A DNA stretch of 37,769 nucleotides, from assembly GCA_902783315.1 (NCBI GenBank), contig CACZQK010000029.1:1-37769 (forward strand), given 5' to 3'. Below, piece by piece: positions 1 to 8,529 of the stretch. The number at the start of each line of letters is the position of its first letter. Position 1 is the stretch's first letter. The notes under the pieces were generated by a model that saw nothing but the letters and a program-made list of their open reading frames with translations, had not been told where the DNA came from and ran no database searches. The translations under genes were made by a program, and so were the position numbers. Source of the DNA: an uncultured Erysipelotrichaceae bacterium. GTDB lineage: Bacteria > Bacillota_I > Bacilli_A > RF39 > UBA660.

Positions 1-1
1 A

Positions 2-136
2 TTTAAAAAAGAAATCAATGATAAAACATATAAATGTTATTCAGTATTTTATCCAGTGGGAAATGGTAGATTTAATATAGGAAAATCTATTGAAGACATA
101 AATTATATTATTGATAATATCAATAATAAAATATAG
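2..136 (+). CDS. C-terminal fragment of an upstream gene, product not recognised
   Basis: An open frame enters from the left edge and stops at TAG 134-136, giving the last 44 residues of a protein. It ends in an acidic/amphipathic stretch with the pattern GRFNIGKSIEDINYIID. This vaguely recalls the C-terminal end of class V aminotransferases or cysteine desulfurases (R-x-S-x-G followed by E-E-I-D-Y), but the match is too short to name. The stop lies 20 bases before the rbgA start, so the two genes are probably co-transcribed. The 5' part is outside the window. Confidence 0.45.
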   Translation, partial: FKKEINDKTYKCYSVFYPVGNGRFNIGKSIEDINYIIDNINNKI

Positions 137-156
137 GTATAAAGGAAGTGATTTCT

Positions 157-1014
157 ATGAATGAAAATAAAACTAATATAAACTGGTTTCCTGGGCATAT
201 GGCTAAAACTAAAAGACAAATAAATGAAAATCTAAATTTAGTTGATATTGTTTACGAAGTTATTGATGCTAGAATGCCACTTTCTTCTAAAATAGTTGAT
301 ATTGATGAATTGCTTGCAAACAAGCCTAGAATATTAGTAGTTACTAAGTATGATTTATGTGACAAAAAAGAAACTGATATTATATTAGATTGGTATAAGA
401 ATAATGGCTATTATGTTGTTGCTCTTGATTTAATGATGGGGAATGTAACGTCTTTATTAAATGTTACTGATAAAATTATGGATGGTATAAATGCTAAAAG
501 AATTCAAAAGGACTTAAAGGAGCGTATTGCTAGAGTTTTAATTGTTGGGGCACCTAATGTTGGAAAAAGTACATTGATTAATAGGCTTGTGGGAAAGAAA
601 TCTGTTGGCGTTGGTAATACTCCAGGTTTTACAAAAAGTCTATCTTGGATTCGGGTAAATAATAAGATAGAATTATTGGATACTCCTGGGATTTTGTGGC
701 CTAAGTTAAGTGATCAAGAAGTTGCTAAAACATTGGCTGCTTTTTCTTCAATAAAAGAGGAAATTCTTAATATGGATGATATTTGTTATTTTATTCTTAA
801 AAAACTATTTGTTTATTATCCAAAGAATTTGTTTGAAAGATATGGTGTTTCTGATATAAGTGATATTAATGAAGTGTATGAAATAATTGGGAAAAGAAGA
901 GGTGCTTTAGCAAAGGGAGGACTTGTTAATTATGAAAAAGTAACTCATATTATTATGAGTGACTTCAAAAATGGTTTGTTTGGGAAGATTACTTTTGATA
1001 GACTAGAAACATAG
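157..1014 (+). CDS. rbgA: Ribosome biogenesis GTPase RbgA (YlqF)
   Basis: The protein is 285 aa, close to Bacillus RbgA. The order of GTPase motifs is circularly permuted: the G4-like TKYD comes first, then the P-loop GAPNVGKST, then the G3 motif DTPG. The N-terminal signature NWFPGHMAKTKRQI is typical of the YlqF family. The C-terminal third is helical and basic, as expected for the RNA-binding domain that contacts the 50S precursor. Known role in the family: a late step in 50S subunit assembly, including incorporation of uL16. The start is ATG 157: AAAGGAAG at 141-148 sits 8 bases upstream, whereas the in-frame GTG at 148 overlaps that site. fabG-like follows 35 bases after the stop. Confidence 0.95.
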   Translation: MNENKTNINWFPGHMAKTKRQINENLNLVDIVYEVIDARMPLSSKIVDIDELLANKPRILVVTKYDLCDKKETDIILDWYKNNGYYVVALDLMMGNVTSLLNVTDKIMDGINAKRIQKDLKERIARVLIVGAPNVGKSTLINRLVGKKSVGVGNTPGFTKSLSWIRVNNKIELLDTPGILWPKLSDQEVAKTLAAFSSIKEEILNMDDICYFILKKLFVYYPKNLFERYGVSDISDINEVYEIIGKRRGALAKGGLVNYEKVTHIIMSDFKNGLFGKITFDRLET

Positions 1015-1049
1015 ATATTTAGTAATTTATTTGGAAAGGATTGATTTTT

Positions 1050-1784
1050 ATGGATAAAAAAGTTGTGCTCGTAACAGGGGCCTCAAGGGGATTGGGTAGA
1101 GCTATTTCTATTCATCTTGCTGAGAATAATTGCATTGTTATAGCTAATTACAATAAGAGTGAAAAAGAGGCAAAAGAATTAGAAAAGTTAGCAAAAGAAA
1201 AGAACTATAATATCATTATTTATAAAGCTGATGTAACTAATAGAGTTGAGATAAAAGAAATGGTAGATTATATTATTAAAACATATCATAAAATTGATGT
1301 GCTAATTAATAATGCGGGGGTTGCAAGAGCTAGAATGTTTAATGAGATAAGTGATGAAGATATTGACTTTGTAATTCAAGGTAATTATTGTTCAGTTTTA
1401 AGAGTTTCTCAGGAAGTATATCCTTATATGAAAATGGCTAATATCGGGTGTATTATAAATATATCTTCTATATATGGAATTACTGGAGCGGCGGGAGCAG
1501 TATTATATGCTTCGTCAAAAGCTGCCGTTGATGCTCTAACTAAATCATTAGCCAAAGAAATTGGAAATTACAATATCAGAGTTAATGCCATTGCCCCTGG
1601 TGTTATGAATACTGACTTAAACAAAGATTTAAATGATGAAGATTGGGATATTGTAAAAAAGGAAAGCCCTCTTTATAGAATAACCGAGCCAATAGATATT
1701 GCCAAATGTGTATTGTGGTTAGTTTTAGATAAAAGTACTACAGGACAAGTGATATCTATAAATAGTGGTACTACAATAATTTAG
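1050..1784 (+). CDS. Short-chain dehydrogenase/reductase, FabG-like
   Basis: A 244-aa classical SDR. Near the N terminus is the NAD(P)-binding TGASRGLG, then NNAGVA, then the catalytic Ser in ISSIYG with the Tyr-x-x-x-Lys pair (YASSK). The PG motif region reads VNAIAPGVMNTDL. Length and motifs fit 3-oxoacyl-ACP reductase (FabG). No other fatty-acid synthesis gene is nearby, however, so another substrate is possible and I give no symbol. The start is ATG 1050, with GGAAAGGA at 1033-1040; a TTG at 1041 is in frame but touches the ribosome site. It follows rbgA by 35 bases and is probably in the same transcript. A weak hairpin with a T run (about 1797-1820) lies after the stop. Confidence 0.85.
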   Translation: MDKKVVLVTGASRGLGRAISIHLAENNCIVIANYNKSEKEAKELEKLAKEKNYNIIIYKADVTNRVEIKEMVDYIIKTYHKIDVLINNAGVARARMFNEISDEDIDFVIQGNYCSVLRVSQEVYPYMKMANIGCIINISSIYGITGAAGAVLYASSKAAVDALTKSLAKEIGNYNIRVNAIAPGVMNTDLNKDLNDEDWDIVKKESPLYRITEPIDIAKCVLWLVLDKSTTGQVISINSGTTII

Positions 1785-1852
1785 ATTTCTGAAGTAAAAA
1801 TGTTTTTCTTGCATTTTTTTTCTTTTTAGTAGACAATTGTTTTGGTGAGTTT

Positions 1853-2776
1853 ATGAAGAAAAAAGAAATTTTTCAATTATTAAAATCTTTACCGATTTCT
1901 CCAAGTCAATTTGTTGTTATTGGAGATAGTAGTATTGTATGTCATGGATTGAAGAGAGAATGTGATTATCTGGAAATAAATAGTTTGGTTCCATTTACTT
2001 TTGAAAATGTAGTGACTTATGACACGGATTCCTTAGGAGAATACGAAATAATTGATGATTTTTTCTTTTCTTCTATAAAAGATTGTTTAGAAGTAAAAAA
2101 ACTTGCGAATAATATAAATGATAAAGTTTTGATTAAAAAATTAGAATTATATCTTTCTTCACTTGATAACTATCAATATGAAAGGGTGTTAAGAAAGAAT
2201 GGGGTTACTCTAATCGGAGGAGTTGATGAAGTTGGACGTGGTCCTTTAGTAGGACCTGTTGTTGCGGCTTGTTGTATTCTTCCAGAAAAATTTCAACTAG
2301 ATGGTTTAACAGATAGTAAAAAGTTGAGTGAGAAAAAACGTGATTATTTCTTTGAAGAAATCAAAAAACAGGCTATTAGTTATGGAATTGGTATTGTTTC
2401 TGCTGAAAGAATTGATGAGATTAATATTTATCAGGCTACAAAAGAAGCAATGATTCAAGCTATTTATAATTGCAATGTTTTACCAGAACATGTTTTAACT
2501 GATGCGATGAAATTAGATATTGATATTCCTATTACGCCTATTGTAAAAGGGGATTTAAAAAGTATTACTATTAGTGCGGCGTCTGTTTTGGCTAAAGTTA
2601 CTAGGGATCGAATGATGATGGAATTGGATAAGAAGTATCCAATGTATGATTTTAAAAATAATGTTGGATATCCTACTAAAAAACATTTAGAGGCTATTAA
2701 AGAATATGGTATTCTTTCTGAACATAGGAAAAGCTATGGCCCTGTTGCAAAGTATTTAGAAAATCATAAGAAATAA
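1853..2776 (+). CDS. rnhB: Ribonuclease HII with an extra N-terminal domain
   Basis: A 307-aa protein. Residues about 118-305 form RNase HII, which cuts the RNA strand of RNA-DNA hybrids and removes single ribonucleotides. The four carboxylates are visible: D125 and E126 in [11 protein letters not shown]217 in LTDAMK and D252 in [14 protein letters not shown] and the GYPTKKH segment also fit. Usual family members are 200-255 aa; here about 115 residues precede the catalytic domain. Residues 18-105 resemble a small nucleotidyltransferase fold (G-x-S then HG, R/K-E-x-x-D), but the metal-binding D-x-D appears as Y39-L-E41. That part is an inference from pattern only. The start is ATG 1853 after GGTGAG. 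Confidence 0.95.
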   Translation: MKKKEIFQLLKSLPISPSQFVVIGDSSIVCHGLKRECDYLEINSLVPFTFENVVTYDTDSLGEYEIIDDFFFSSIKDCLEVKKLANNINDKVLIKKLELYLSSLDNYQYERVLRKNGVTLIGGVDEVGRGPLVGPVVAACCILPEKFQLDGLTDSKKLSEKKRDYFFEEIKKQAISYGIGIVSAERIDEINIYQATKEAMIQAIYNCNVLPEHVLTDAMKLDIDIPITPIVKGDLKSITISAASVLAKVTRDRMMMELDKKYPMYDFKNNVGYPTKKHLEAIKEYGILSEHRKSYGPVAKYLENHKK

Positions 2777-2794
2777 ATTTGTTATTTTTTCTCG

Positions 2795-2823
2795 TTGACA
2801 AAATATAAAATAATTAGTATAAG
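2795..2823 (+). promoter_or_regulatory. Promoter of topA
   Basis: TTGACA 2795-2800 and TATAAG 2818-2823 are separated by exactly 17 bases, a near-consensus sigma-A promoter. The predicted transcript begins only about 12 bases before the topA start. Confidence 0.75.
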
Positions 2824-2842
2824 TATTTGAGGAGTTGATTCA

Positions 2843-4867
2843 ATGCCAAAAAAATTAGTAATTGTGGAAAGCCCTAGTAAAAGTAAAACTATTGAAAAAT
2901 ATTTAGGTGCTGATTATAAAGTGGTCTCTTCTAAGGGGCATATACGTGATTTGGCAACCACTGGTAAGTATGGATTAGGAGTGGATGTTGAGAATAATTT
3001 TGTGCCTAATTATATTCCTATAAAGGGAAAGAACAATGTTATTAAAGAATTAAAAAAAGAAGTTAAGGATAGTAGTATTGTTTATTTAGCAAGTGATCCT
3101 GATCGTGAGGGAGAAGCTATTGCTTGGCATTTAAAGGATGCTTTAAAAATAAAGGATGCTAATTATAAGCGAGTACTATTTAATGAAATAACGCATGATA
3201 AAGTGATAGAAGCAATTAATAATCCGACTTTAATTGATAATAATTTGGTAAAAAGTCAGGAAACCCGTCGTATTTTGGATAGGATTATTGGATTTCGGCT
3301 TTCTAAATTGTTACAAAATAAAATTGGTTCTAAGAGTGCTGGCAGAGTGCAAAGTGTTGCTTTAAAACTGATAGTTGATAGGGAAAGAGAAATTGAAAAC
3401 TTTGTTCCTGAAGAGTATTGGAAAATCGTAGCAATATTTCCTAATTATGAAGCAGAATTATTTAAATATAAAAAAGATGATATAGAACTTCATTCAGAGG
3501 ATGAAGCAAATAAAGTTCTTAATGCTATTGGTGAAGAATATGTAGTAGAATCTATTGAGACAAAAGAAAAAGCAAAGAAAAGTAAAATGCCTTTTATTAC
3601 TTCTACATTACAACAAGAAGCATCTACAAAGTTAGGTTTTCCTGCTAGAAAAACTATGAGTATTGCTCAAAAACTATATGAAGGAATTGATCTTGATAAG
3701 GAGACTGTGGGACTTATTTCTTACATGAGAACTGATTCTATTAGATTATCAGATGACTTTGTAAAGTCTGCTAAGAAATATATTGAAGAAAATTATGGTA
3801 AAAAATATGTTGGTTATGTAAAACAAAGTAAGAAAAAAGAAAATGTTCAAGATGCTCATGAGGCGATTCGGCCAACTAGTATTTTAAGAGAACCTACTAA
3901 AATTAAACAATATTTAAGTGGCGATGAATTTAAGTTATATAGTTTAATTTATAAGAGAACACTAGCATCTTTAATGAGTGATGCTAGTGTTAATCAAACG
4001 ACTATTGTTTTTGATAATAATGATTATAAATTTAAAACTACGGGTAGTATTTTACTTTTTGATGGTTATTTAAAAGTATATAGTGATTATGAATCTAGAG
4101 AGGATAAGATTTTGCCAGAAATAGGTGACAAAGATATTTGTTGTACAACAAATGTTGAATCGACACAACATTTTACGCAGCCTCCTGCTCGTTATACAGA
4201 GGCCAAATTGATTAAAGAAATGGAAGAATTAGGTATTGGTAGACCTTCTACCTATGCAACTATTATTGATACAATAAAATCTCGTAATTATGTTGTTTTA
4301 GAAGAAAAGAAATTTAAACCAACATCCATGGGAATAGAAACTACTGATAGTCTTCAAAATTTCTTTAGTGATTTAATTAATGTTGAATATACTAGTGATA
4401 TGGAAAAGGAGTTAGATGAGATTGCTGATGGAGAATTGTCATCGGTAAAAGTGTTAAAAGATTTTTGGGATGTTTTTGAGCCAAGAGTGAAAGATGCATT
4501 TTCTGATATGAAAAAGAAAGAACCTGAAAAAACAGGAGAAAACTGTCCAGAATGTGGAAAAGAACTTGTTATTCGAAAAGGAAGATATGGAGAATTTGTT
4601 GCATGTAGTAATTATCCAGAATGTAAATATATTAAAAAAGAAGAAGTTCCAGAAGTGGAAATTTGTGACTGTCCAAACTGTGCTGGGAAGATTGTAGAGA
4701 AAAAAAGTCGTAAAGGAAAAATATTCTACGGATGTAATCATTATCCAAAATGTAAGACAGCATATTGGGACAAACCTATCCAAAAAAAATGTCCAGAATG
4801 TGGAGAAATGCTAGTTACTAAGAATGAAAAAGTTAAATGTTCTTCATGTGATTATAAAGAGGAGTGA
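2843..4867 (+). CDS. topA: DNA topoisomerase I (type IA)
   Basis: A 674-aa type IA topoisomerase that relaxes negative supercoils by single-strand passage. The N-terminal Toprim domain shows VESPSKSKTIEKYLG and the acidic ASDPDREGEAIAWH. The active-site tyrosine is Y294 in SYMRTDS. The last 120 residues hold three zinc-ribbon units with CPxC or CxxC pairs: CPECG...CSNYPEC, CPNCAG...CNHYPKC and CPECG...CSSC. Length is close to Bacillus TopA (about 690). The start is ATG 2843 with GAGGAG upstream. The topA-xerC neighbourhood matches Bacillus, except that trmFO, which lies between them there, is absent. Confidence 0.97.
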   Translation: MPKKLVIVESPSKSKTIEKYLGADYKVVSSKGHIRDLATTGKYGLGVDVENNFVPNYIPIKGKNNVIKELKKEVKDSSIVYLASDPDREGEAIAWHLKDALKIKDANYKRVLFNEITHDKVIEAINNPTLIDNNLVKSQETRRILDRIIGFRLSKLLQNKIGSKSAGRVQSVALKLIVDREREIENFVPEEYWKIVAIFPNYEAELFKYKKDDIELHSEDEANKVLNAIGEEYVVESIETKEKAKKSKMPFITSTLQQEASTKLGFPARKTMSIAQKLYEGIDLDKETVGLISYMRTDSIRLSDDFVKSAKKYIEENYGKKYVGYVKQSKKKENVQDAHEAIRPTSILREPTKIKQYLSGDEFKLYSLIYKRTLASLMSDASVNQTTIVFDNNDYKFKTTGSILLFDGYLKVYSDYESREDKILPEIGDKDICCTTNVESTQHFTQPPARYTEAKLIKEMEELGIGRPSTYATIIDTIKSRNYVVLEEKKFKPTSMGIETTDSLQNFFSDLINVEYTSDMEKELDEIADGELSSVKVLKDFWDVFEPRVKDAFSDMKKKEPEKTGENCPECGKELVIRKGRYGEFVACSNYPECKYIKKEEVPEVEICDCPNCAGKIVEKKSRKGKIFYGCNHYPKCKTAYWDKPIQKKCPECGEMLVTKNEKVKCSSCDYKEE

Positions 4868-4880
4868 TCTTCTTTTTTTG

Positions 4881-4909
4881 TTGACTTAAGAAAAAATCTA
4901 CTATATAGT
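4881..4909 (+). promoter_or_regulatory. Promoter of xerC
   Basis: TTGACT 4881-4886 and TATAGT 4904-4909 with a 17-base spacer, in the gap between topA and xerC. Confidence 0.7.
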
Positions 4910-4934
4910 GAACATATATTAAGGATTGATGAGT

Positions 4935-5843
4935 ATGAAAGAAAGCAGAGAAAAAATTTTTAATAAATATTTAGAGTTTTTAAAATATCAAAAGAATTAT
5001 TCTGATTATACTATATTAAATTATCGGAATGATATTTTAGAATATTTTCATTATTTAGATCGGGAAAATTTATTGTTTATTGAGGTGGTTTACAGTGATA
5101 TAAGATTTTATCTGATTTATTTAAAAGAAGAAAAGAAAGATGTTAATACGTCTATTAATCGTAAGTTAAGCTCTTTGAGAAGCTTTTATAAGTATTTGGT
5201 TAATGAAGAAATTGTTAAGAATAATGTTTTTTCTTTATTAAGTGGTCCTAAAAGAAATAGAAAATTACCAAGATATTTTGAATATAATGAATTGGAAGAA
5301 TTGTTTTTAACTCCAGATAAGAGAACTCCTGTGGGACAGAGAGATTTACTTCTTTTAGAAATGTTATATGCGACTGGAGTTCGTGTTGGAGAATTAATTC
5401 ATATTAAAGTAAGTGATATTGATTTACATGATAAAACTATTTTGATATTAGGAAAAGGAAATAAAGAAAGAATCGTTACTTATGGGGAATATTGTGAAGA
5501 GATTTTAAAAATATATCTTAAGGATGGAAGAATTATTTTAAATAAAGATAATAGTGACTTTTTATTTTTAAATCAAAATGGGGGTAATTTAACAGAACGT
5601 GGAGTTCGATATATACTGACTAAGTTAATTCAAAAAACAAGTCTTCATAAAAAAATTTCTCCTCATATGATTCGTCATTCTTTTGCAACGCATTTATTAA
5701 ATGAAGGTTGTGATTTATTAACTGTTCAGAAATTATTAGGACATGAAAGTATTAAAGCAACCCAAATATATACCCATGTTACAACGGATCGCTTGAAAGA
5801 AGTTTATTACCATAGTTTTCCTAGAGCAAAAAGAGAAAAATAA
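4935..5843 (+). CDS. xerC: Tyrosine recombinase XerC/XerD family
   Basis: A 302-aa tyrosine recombinase, the normal length for Xer proteins. The N-terminal SAM-like core-binding domain (about 1-95) is followed by the catalytic domain with R150 (ATGVRVGE), K174 (LGKGNKER), H244-x-x-R247 (HMIRH), H270 (LLGHE) and the nucleophile Y279 (IYTHV). Known role: resolution of chromosome dimers at dif. The position after topA matches Bacillus codV/xerC, so I prefer XerC, but XerC and XerD cannot be told apart with certainty here. The start is ATG 4935, 9 bases after AAGGA; ATG 4929 and TTG 4926 are too close to that site. Confidence 0.9.
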   Translation: MKESREKIFNKYLEFLKYQKNYSDYTILNYRNDILEYFHYLDRENLLFIEVVYSDIRFYLIYLKEEKKDVNTSINRKLSSLRSFYKYLVNEEIVKNNVFSLLSGPKRNRKLPRYFEYNELEELFLTPDKRTPVGQRDLLLLEMLYATGVRVGELIHIKVSDIDLHDKTILILGKGNKERIVTYGEYCEEILKIYLKDGRIILNKDNSDFLFLNQNGGNLTERGVRYILTKLIQKTSLHKKISPHMIRHSFATHLLNEGCDLLTVQKLLGHESIKATQIYTHVTTDRLKEVYYHSFPRAKREK

Positions 5844-5910
5844 AGAGATATTTTTCCTTTTATTTTGACAATTTTTTGAAATAAGTCTTCCTTTTCCTTT
5901 TTAGATTCGA

Positions 5911-5916
5911 TATAAT
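5911..5916 (+). promoter_or_regulatory. Possible -10 element upstream of the comN-secDF operon
   Basis: TATAAT 5911-5916 lies 30 bases before the comN-like start. The matching -35 region (around 5888-5893, TTCCTT) is poor. A perfect TTGACA at 5865-5870 is too far upstream to pair with it. Only the -10 is convincing. Confidence 0.4.
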
Positions 5917-5946
5917 AATAATGATTCAAAAGGAATGTGTACTTCT

Positions 5947-6238
5947 ATGGATTATGAATTTCGTTCATTAATGGATCTATTTAAAAGAGTTCAACCGGCA
6001 CTCTGAGTGAAAAAAATGAATTTCAAAGAAAAGGCTTTTTTATGATAAATGATATTGATATTTGGAGTTGTTTAGTTGAACAAAAATGGTGGCAAATGGT
6101 TTGATGCTTTCGGATATAGTAAGTGATATTTTGAATGTTGATTATAATCAAGTTGAAGATTATGTAAAGAAAAAAGTTAAAAATCAAAATGCACAGACTT
6201 TTGAGAATGTAGAAATTGTTAGAGGTGAAGAAACATGA
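5947..6238 (+). pseudogene. comN: comN-like post-transcriptional regulator gene, broken by two frameshifts
   Basis: With AAAGGAA upstream, ATG 5947 opens a frame that stops at TGA 6004. A continuous small protein can be read only by moving back one base twice. Segment 1 is 5947-6003 (ending VQPAL). Segment 2 is about 6003-6101 (SEKNEFQRKGFF, then NDIDIWSCLVEQKWWQ). Segment 3 is about 6092-6238 (GLMLSDIVSDIL to the stop). The joined product of about 96 aa has the layout of the Bacillus ComN/YrzD family (P-x-L..K..EF...G....DIW..L...KW.....VSDIL). ComN also lies near secDF in Bacillus. The final TGA overlaps the secDF ATG (ATGA). Either the gene is decaying or the assembly lost one base at each of two places. 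The family assignment is by pattern and synteny only. Confidence 0.6.
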
Positions 6239-8511
6239 AAGAAAAGAAAAGTGGAAAAAAGAAAGTTATAATTAGTTCTGTTATTTTAATTTTTCTTGTT
6301 ATAGGTATTGTTGCTTTATGTGTTCCTCTTTTTAAAAATCTAAAATTTGGTTTAGATTTACAAGGTGGATTTGAGATACTATATAAAGCAGAATCTATTG
6401 ATGAATCTAAGATGAGTAAAGAAAAAATAACAGCTACTTATAAAACTTTAAGTAAAAGAATTGATAGTTTAGGTGTTAGTGAGCCAGAAATTATTATTGA
6501 AGGAAATGATAAGATTCGGGTAAAGTTAGCGGGAGTTAGTAATCCAGATGAGGCTAGAGGGCAGCTTTCTACTGTAGCTACTCTTTCCTTTAGGGATACT
6601 GATGATCATTTATTGATGACTAGTGAAGTGTTAAAAGCTGGTGGTGCTAAAATAGGGCAAGATTCTTCTGGAAGGCCTGCTGTATCATTGTCTGTAAAAG
6701 ATAAGGATAAGTTTTATGAAGTTACATCTTCCATTAGTCAAAAAGAAGATAATAAAATTGTTATTTGGCTTGATTATAATGATTTGATGGATAGTTATTC
6801 CAAAGAAGGAAATTTATGTGGGACTAATGCTTCTAATTGTTTGAGTGCAGCAACTGTATCTCAAGGATTTGCTAGTGATGTTATTATTCAAGGAAATTTT
6901 ACTTTGGAAGAAGTTAGTAATTTAGTAGACTTAATTAATAGTGGATCATTACCTAGTAAGTTAACAGAAATTTCTTCTAATACGGTTGGAGCATCTTTTG
7001 GAGATCAAACATTAAAAACAACTTTAATTGCTGGCGTTATTGCAATTGGATCTATTATTTTATTATTAATTTGTGTTTATCATTTTGCTGGTTTTGTATC
7101 TAGCGTATCAATGATGATTTATGCCTTTTTGGTGTTTGGAGTTTTCTGGGTTGTAGGTGGAGTTCTTACTTTGCCAGGAATTGCGGCTTTGGTACTTGGA
7201 ATTGGAATGGCGGTAGATTCTAATGTTATTACTTTTGCAAGAATTCGTGAAGAATTAATGAAGGGTAAGAGTTTAATGAATGCTTGTCGAGAAGGTTTCA
7301 AGGAAAGTTTTAGTGCTATACTTGACTCTAATATTACAACATTGATTGTTGCAATTATTATGTTTATATTTGGGGAGTCTAGTATTAAAGGTTTTGCTAC
7401 CATGTTAATTATTACAGTATTAGTTACTATGGTAACAATGGTATTCTTAACAAGATTTTTAATTCGTATTTTTGTGAAAACTGGATATTTTGATGATAAG
7501 ACTAATTTATTTATAAAAATTCGTAAAGAAGATATTCCAGATGTAAACAGGAATGAAAAAGCAAAGCCTAATAAATTTCATAAGATTAATTTCTTTGCGC
7601 ATACTAAAGCTATTATTAGTATTCCAGTGATTATTATTTTGATTGGAACTGTTATTATGGCTACAACTGGATTGAACTTAGGAATTGACTATAAATCAGG
7701 AACTTCTGTTACTGTTGTTAGTGATACGAAAATGTCTATTAATGGTATTCAAAGTGATATGAAAAAATTGGGATATAAAAATACTAAAATAAATAAATCT
7801 GATGATGAGGTTATTATTCGTATTGATAAGTCTTTAGATGGAGATAAAGTTCGTGAAATTAATCAATACTTTGAGGAAAAATATGATGCTAAAGTTAATA
7901 TTGGAGTTGTTTCTAATATTGTTCAAAAAGAACTTGTAAAGAATGCAATTTTATCTGTTTTAATTGCTTTGGTAGGTATAATTGTTTATGTATCACTTCG
8001 CTTTAAATTTAGTTATGCAGTAGGTGGTGTCGTTGCTCTTCTTCATGATGTTTTAATTATATTTAGTTTATTTGCAATCCTTCGTTTTGAAGTTAGTTCA
8101 ATGTTTATTGCAGCTATCTTGGCTATTATTGGATATTCTATTAATGATACAATTGTTTCTTTTGATAGAATTCGTGAGAATATCAAAAAAGAGAATTCTA
8201 AGAAAATGACTTATGAGAAATTTAAGGCCCTTTGTAATAGTAGTATTCAACAAACATTCACAAGGACAATTTATACAACTATTACTACATTGTTACCTGT
8301 TGTTATTTTAATCCTTTTAGGTTCAAGTGGCATTTTTACGTTTAATATGGCTATGCTATTTGGTCTTATTGCTGGAACTTATTCTTCTATTTATATTGCA
8401 ACTATTATTTTTATGATTTTAGAGAAGAAGAATTTAGGTAAAGAAGAAAAAACAAAGAAAAAATATTATGATGAGCTTGAAGAAAAAAAAATAAAAGGAA
8501 TAAATTGTTAG
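6235..8511 (+). CDS. secDF: Fused protein translocase subunit SecDF
   Basis: A 758-aa membrane protein in which SecD and SecF are joined, as in Bacillus SecDF (737 aa). The first membrane segment is at about 11-33, followed by the SecD signature FGLDLQGGFEI. A large extracellular domain follows, then five helices with GIGMAVDSNVITFARIREE (about residues 322-340). The SecF half starts near residue 455 with its own LNLGIDYKSGTS motif and the GYSINDTIVSFDRIREN motif, about 12 helices in total. Known role: uses the proton-motive force to help SecYEG-dependent export. ATG 6235 overlaps the end of the comN-like frame and has AGAGGTGAAG upstream. rel begins 18 bases after the stop. Confidence 0.96.
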   Translation: MKEKKSGKKKVIISSVILIFLVIGIVALCVPLFKNLKFGLDLQGGFEILYKAESIDESKMSKEKITATYKTLSKRIDSLGVSEPEIIIEGNDKIRVKLAGVSNPDEARGQLSTVATLSFRDTDDHLLMTSEVLKAGGAKIGQDSSGRPAVSLSVKDKDKFYEVTSSISQKEDNKIVIWLDYNDLMDSYSKEGNLCGTNASNCLSAATVSQGFASDVIIQGNFTLEEVSNLVDLINSGSLPSKLTEISSNTVGASFGDQTLKTTLIAGVIAIGSIILLLICVYHFAGFVSSVSMMIYAFLVFGVFWVVGGVLTLPGIAALVLGIGMAVDSNVITFARIREELMKGKSLMNACREGFKESFSAILDSNITTLIVAIIMFIFGESSIKGFATMLIITVLVTMVTMVFLTRFLIRIFVKTGYFDDKTNLFIKIRKEDIPDVNRNEKAKPNKFHKINFFAHTKAIISIPVIIILIGTVIMATTGLNLGIDYKSGTSVTVVSDTKMSINGIQSDMKKLGYKNTKINKSDDEVIIRIDKSLDGDKVREINQYFEEKYDAKVNIGVVSNIVQKELVKNAILSVLIALVGIIVYVSLRFKFSYAVGGVVALLHDVLIIFSLFAILRFEVSSMFIAAILAIIGYSINDTIVSFDRIRENIKKENSKKMTYEKFKALCNSSIQQTFTRTIYTTITTLLPVVILILLGSSGIFTFNMAMLFGLIAGTYSSIYIATIIFMILEKKNLGKEEKTKKKYYDELEEKKIKGINC

Positions 8512-8529
8512 TTTGAGGAGATGATTTCT

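Noticed and set aside
1797-1820. Hairpin with a T run after the FabG-like gene
   Set aside because: The AAAAATG/CATTTTT stem is too weak and AT-only to call as a terminator with confidence.
5865-5870. A perfect TTGACA after xerC
   Set aside because: No -10 at 16-18 bases. The nearest TATAAT is 40 bases away.
5990-6105. Programmed ribosomal frameshifting in the comN-like gene
   Set aside because: Two shifts would be needed in about 100 bases. No slippery heptamer with a following structure is seen at the first break. Decay or base-calling error is simpler.
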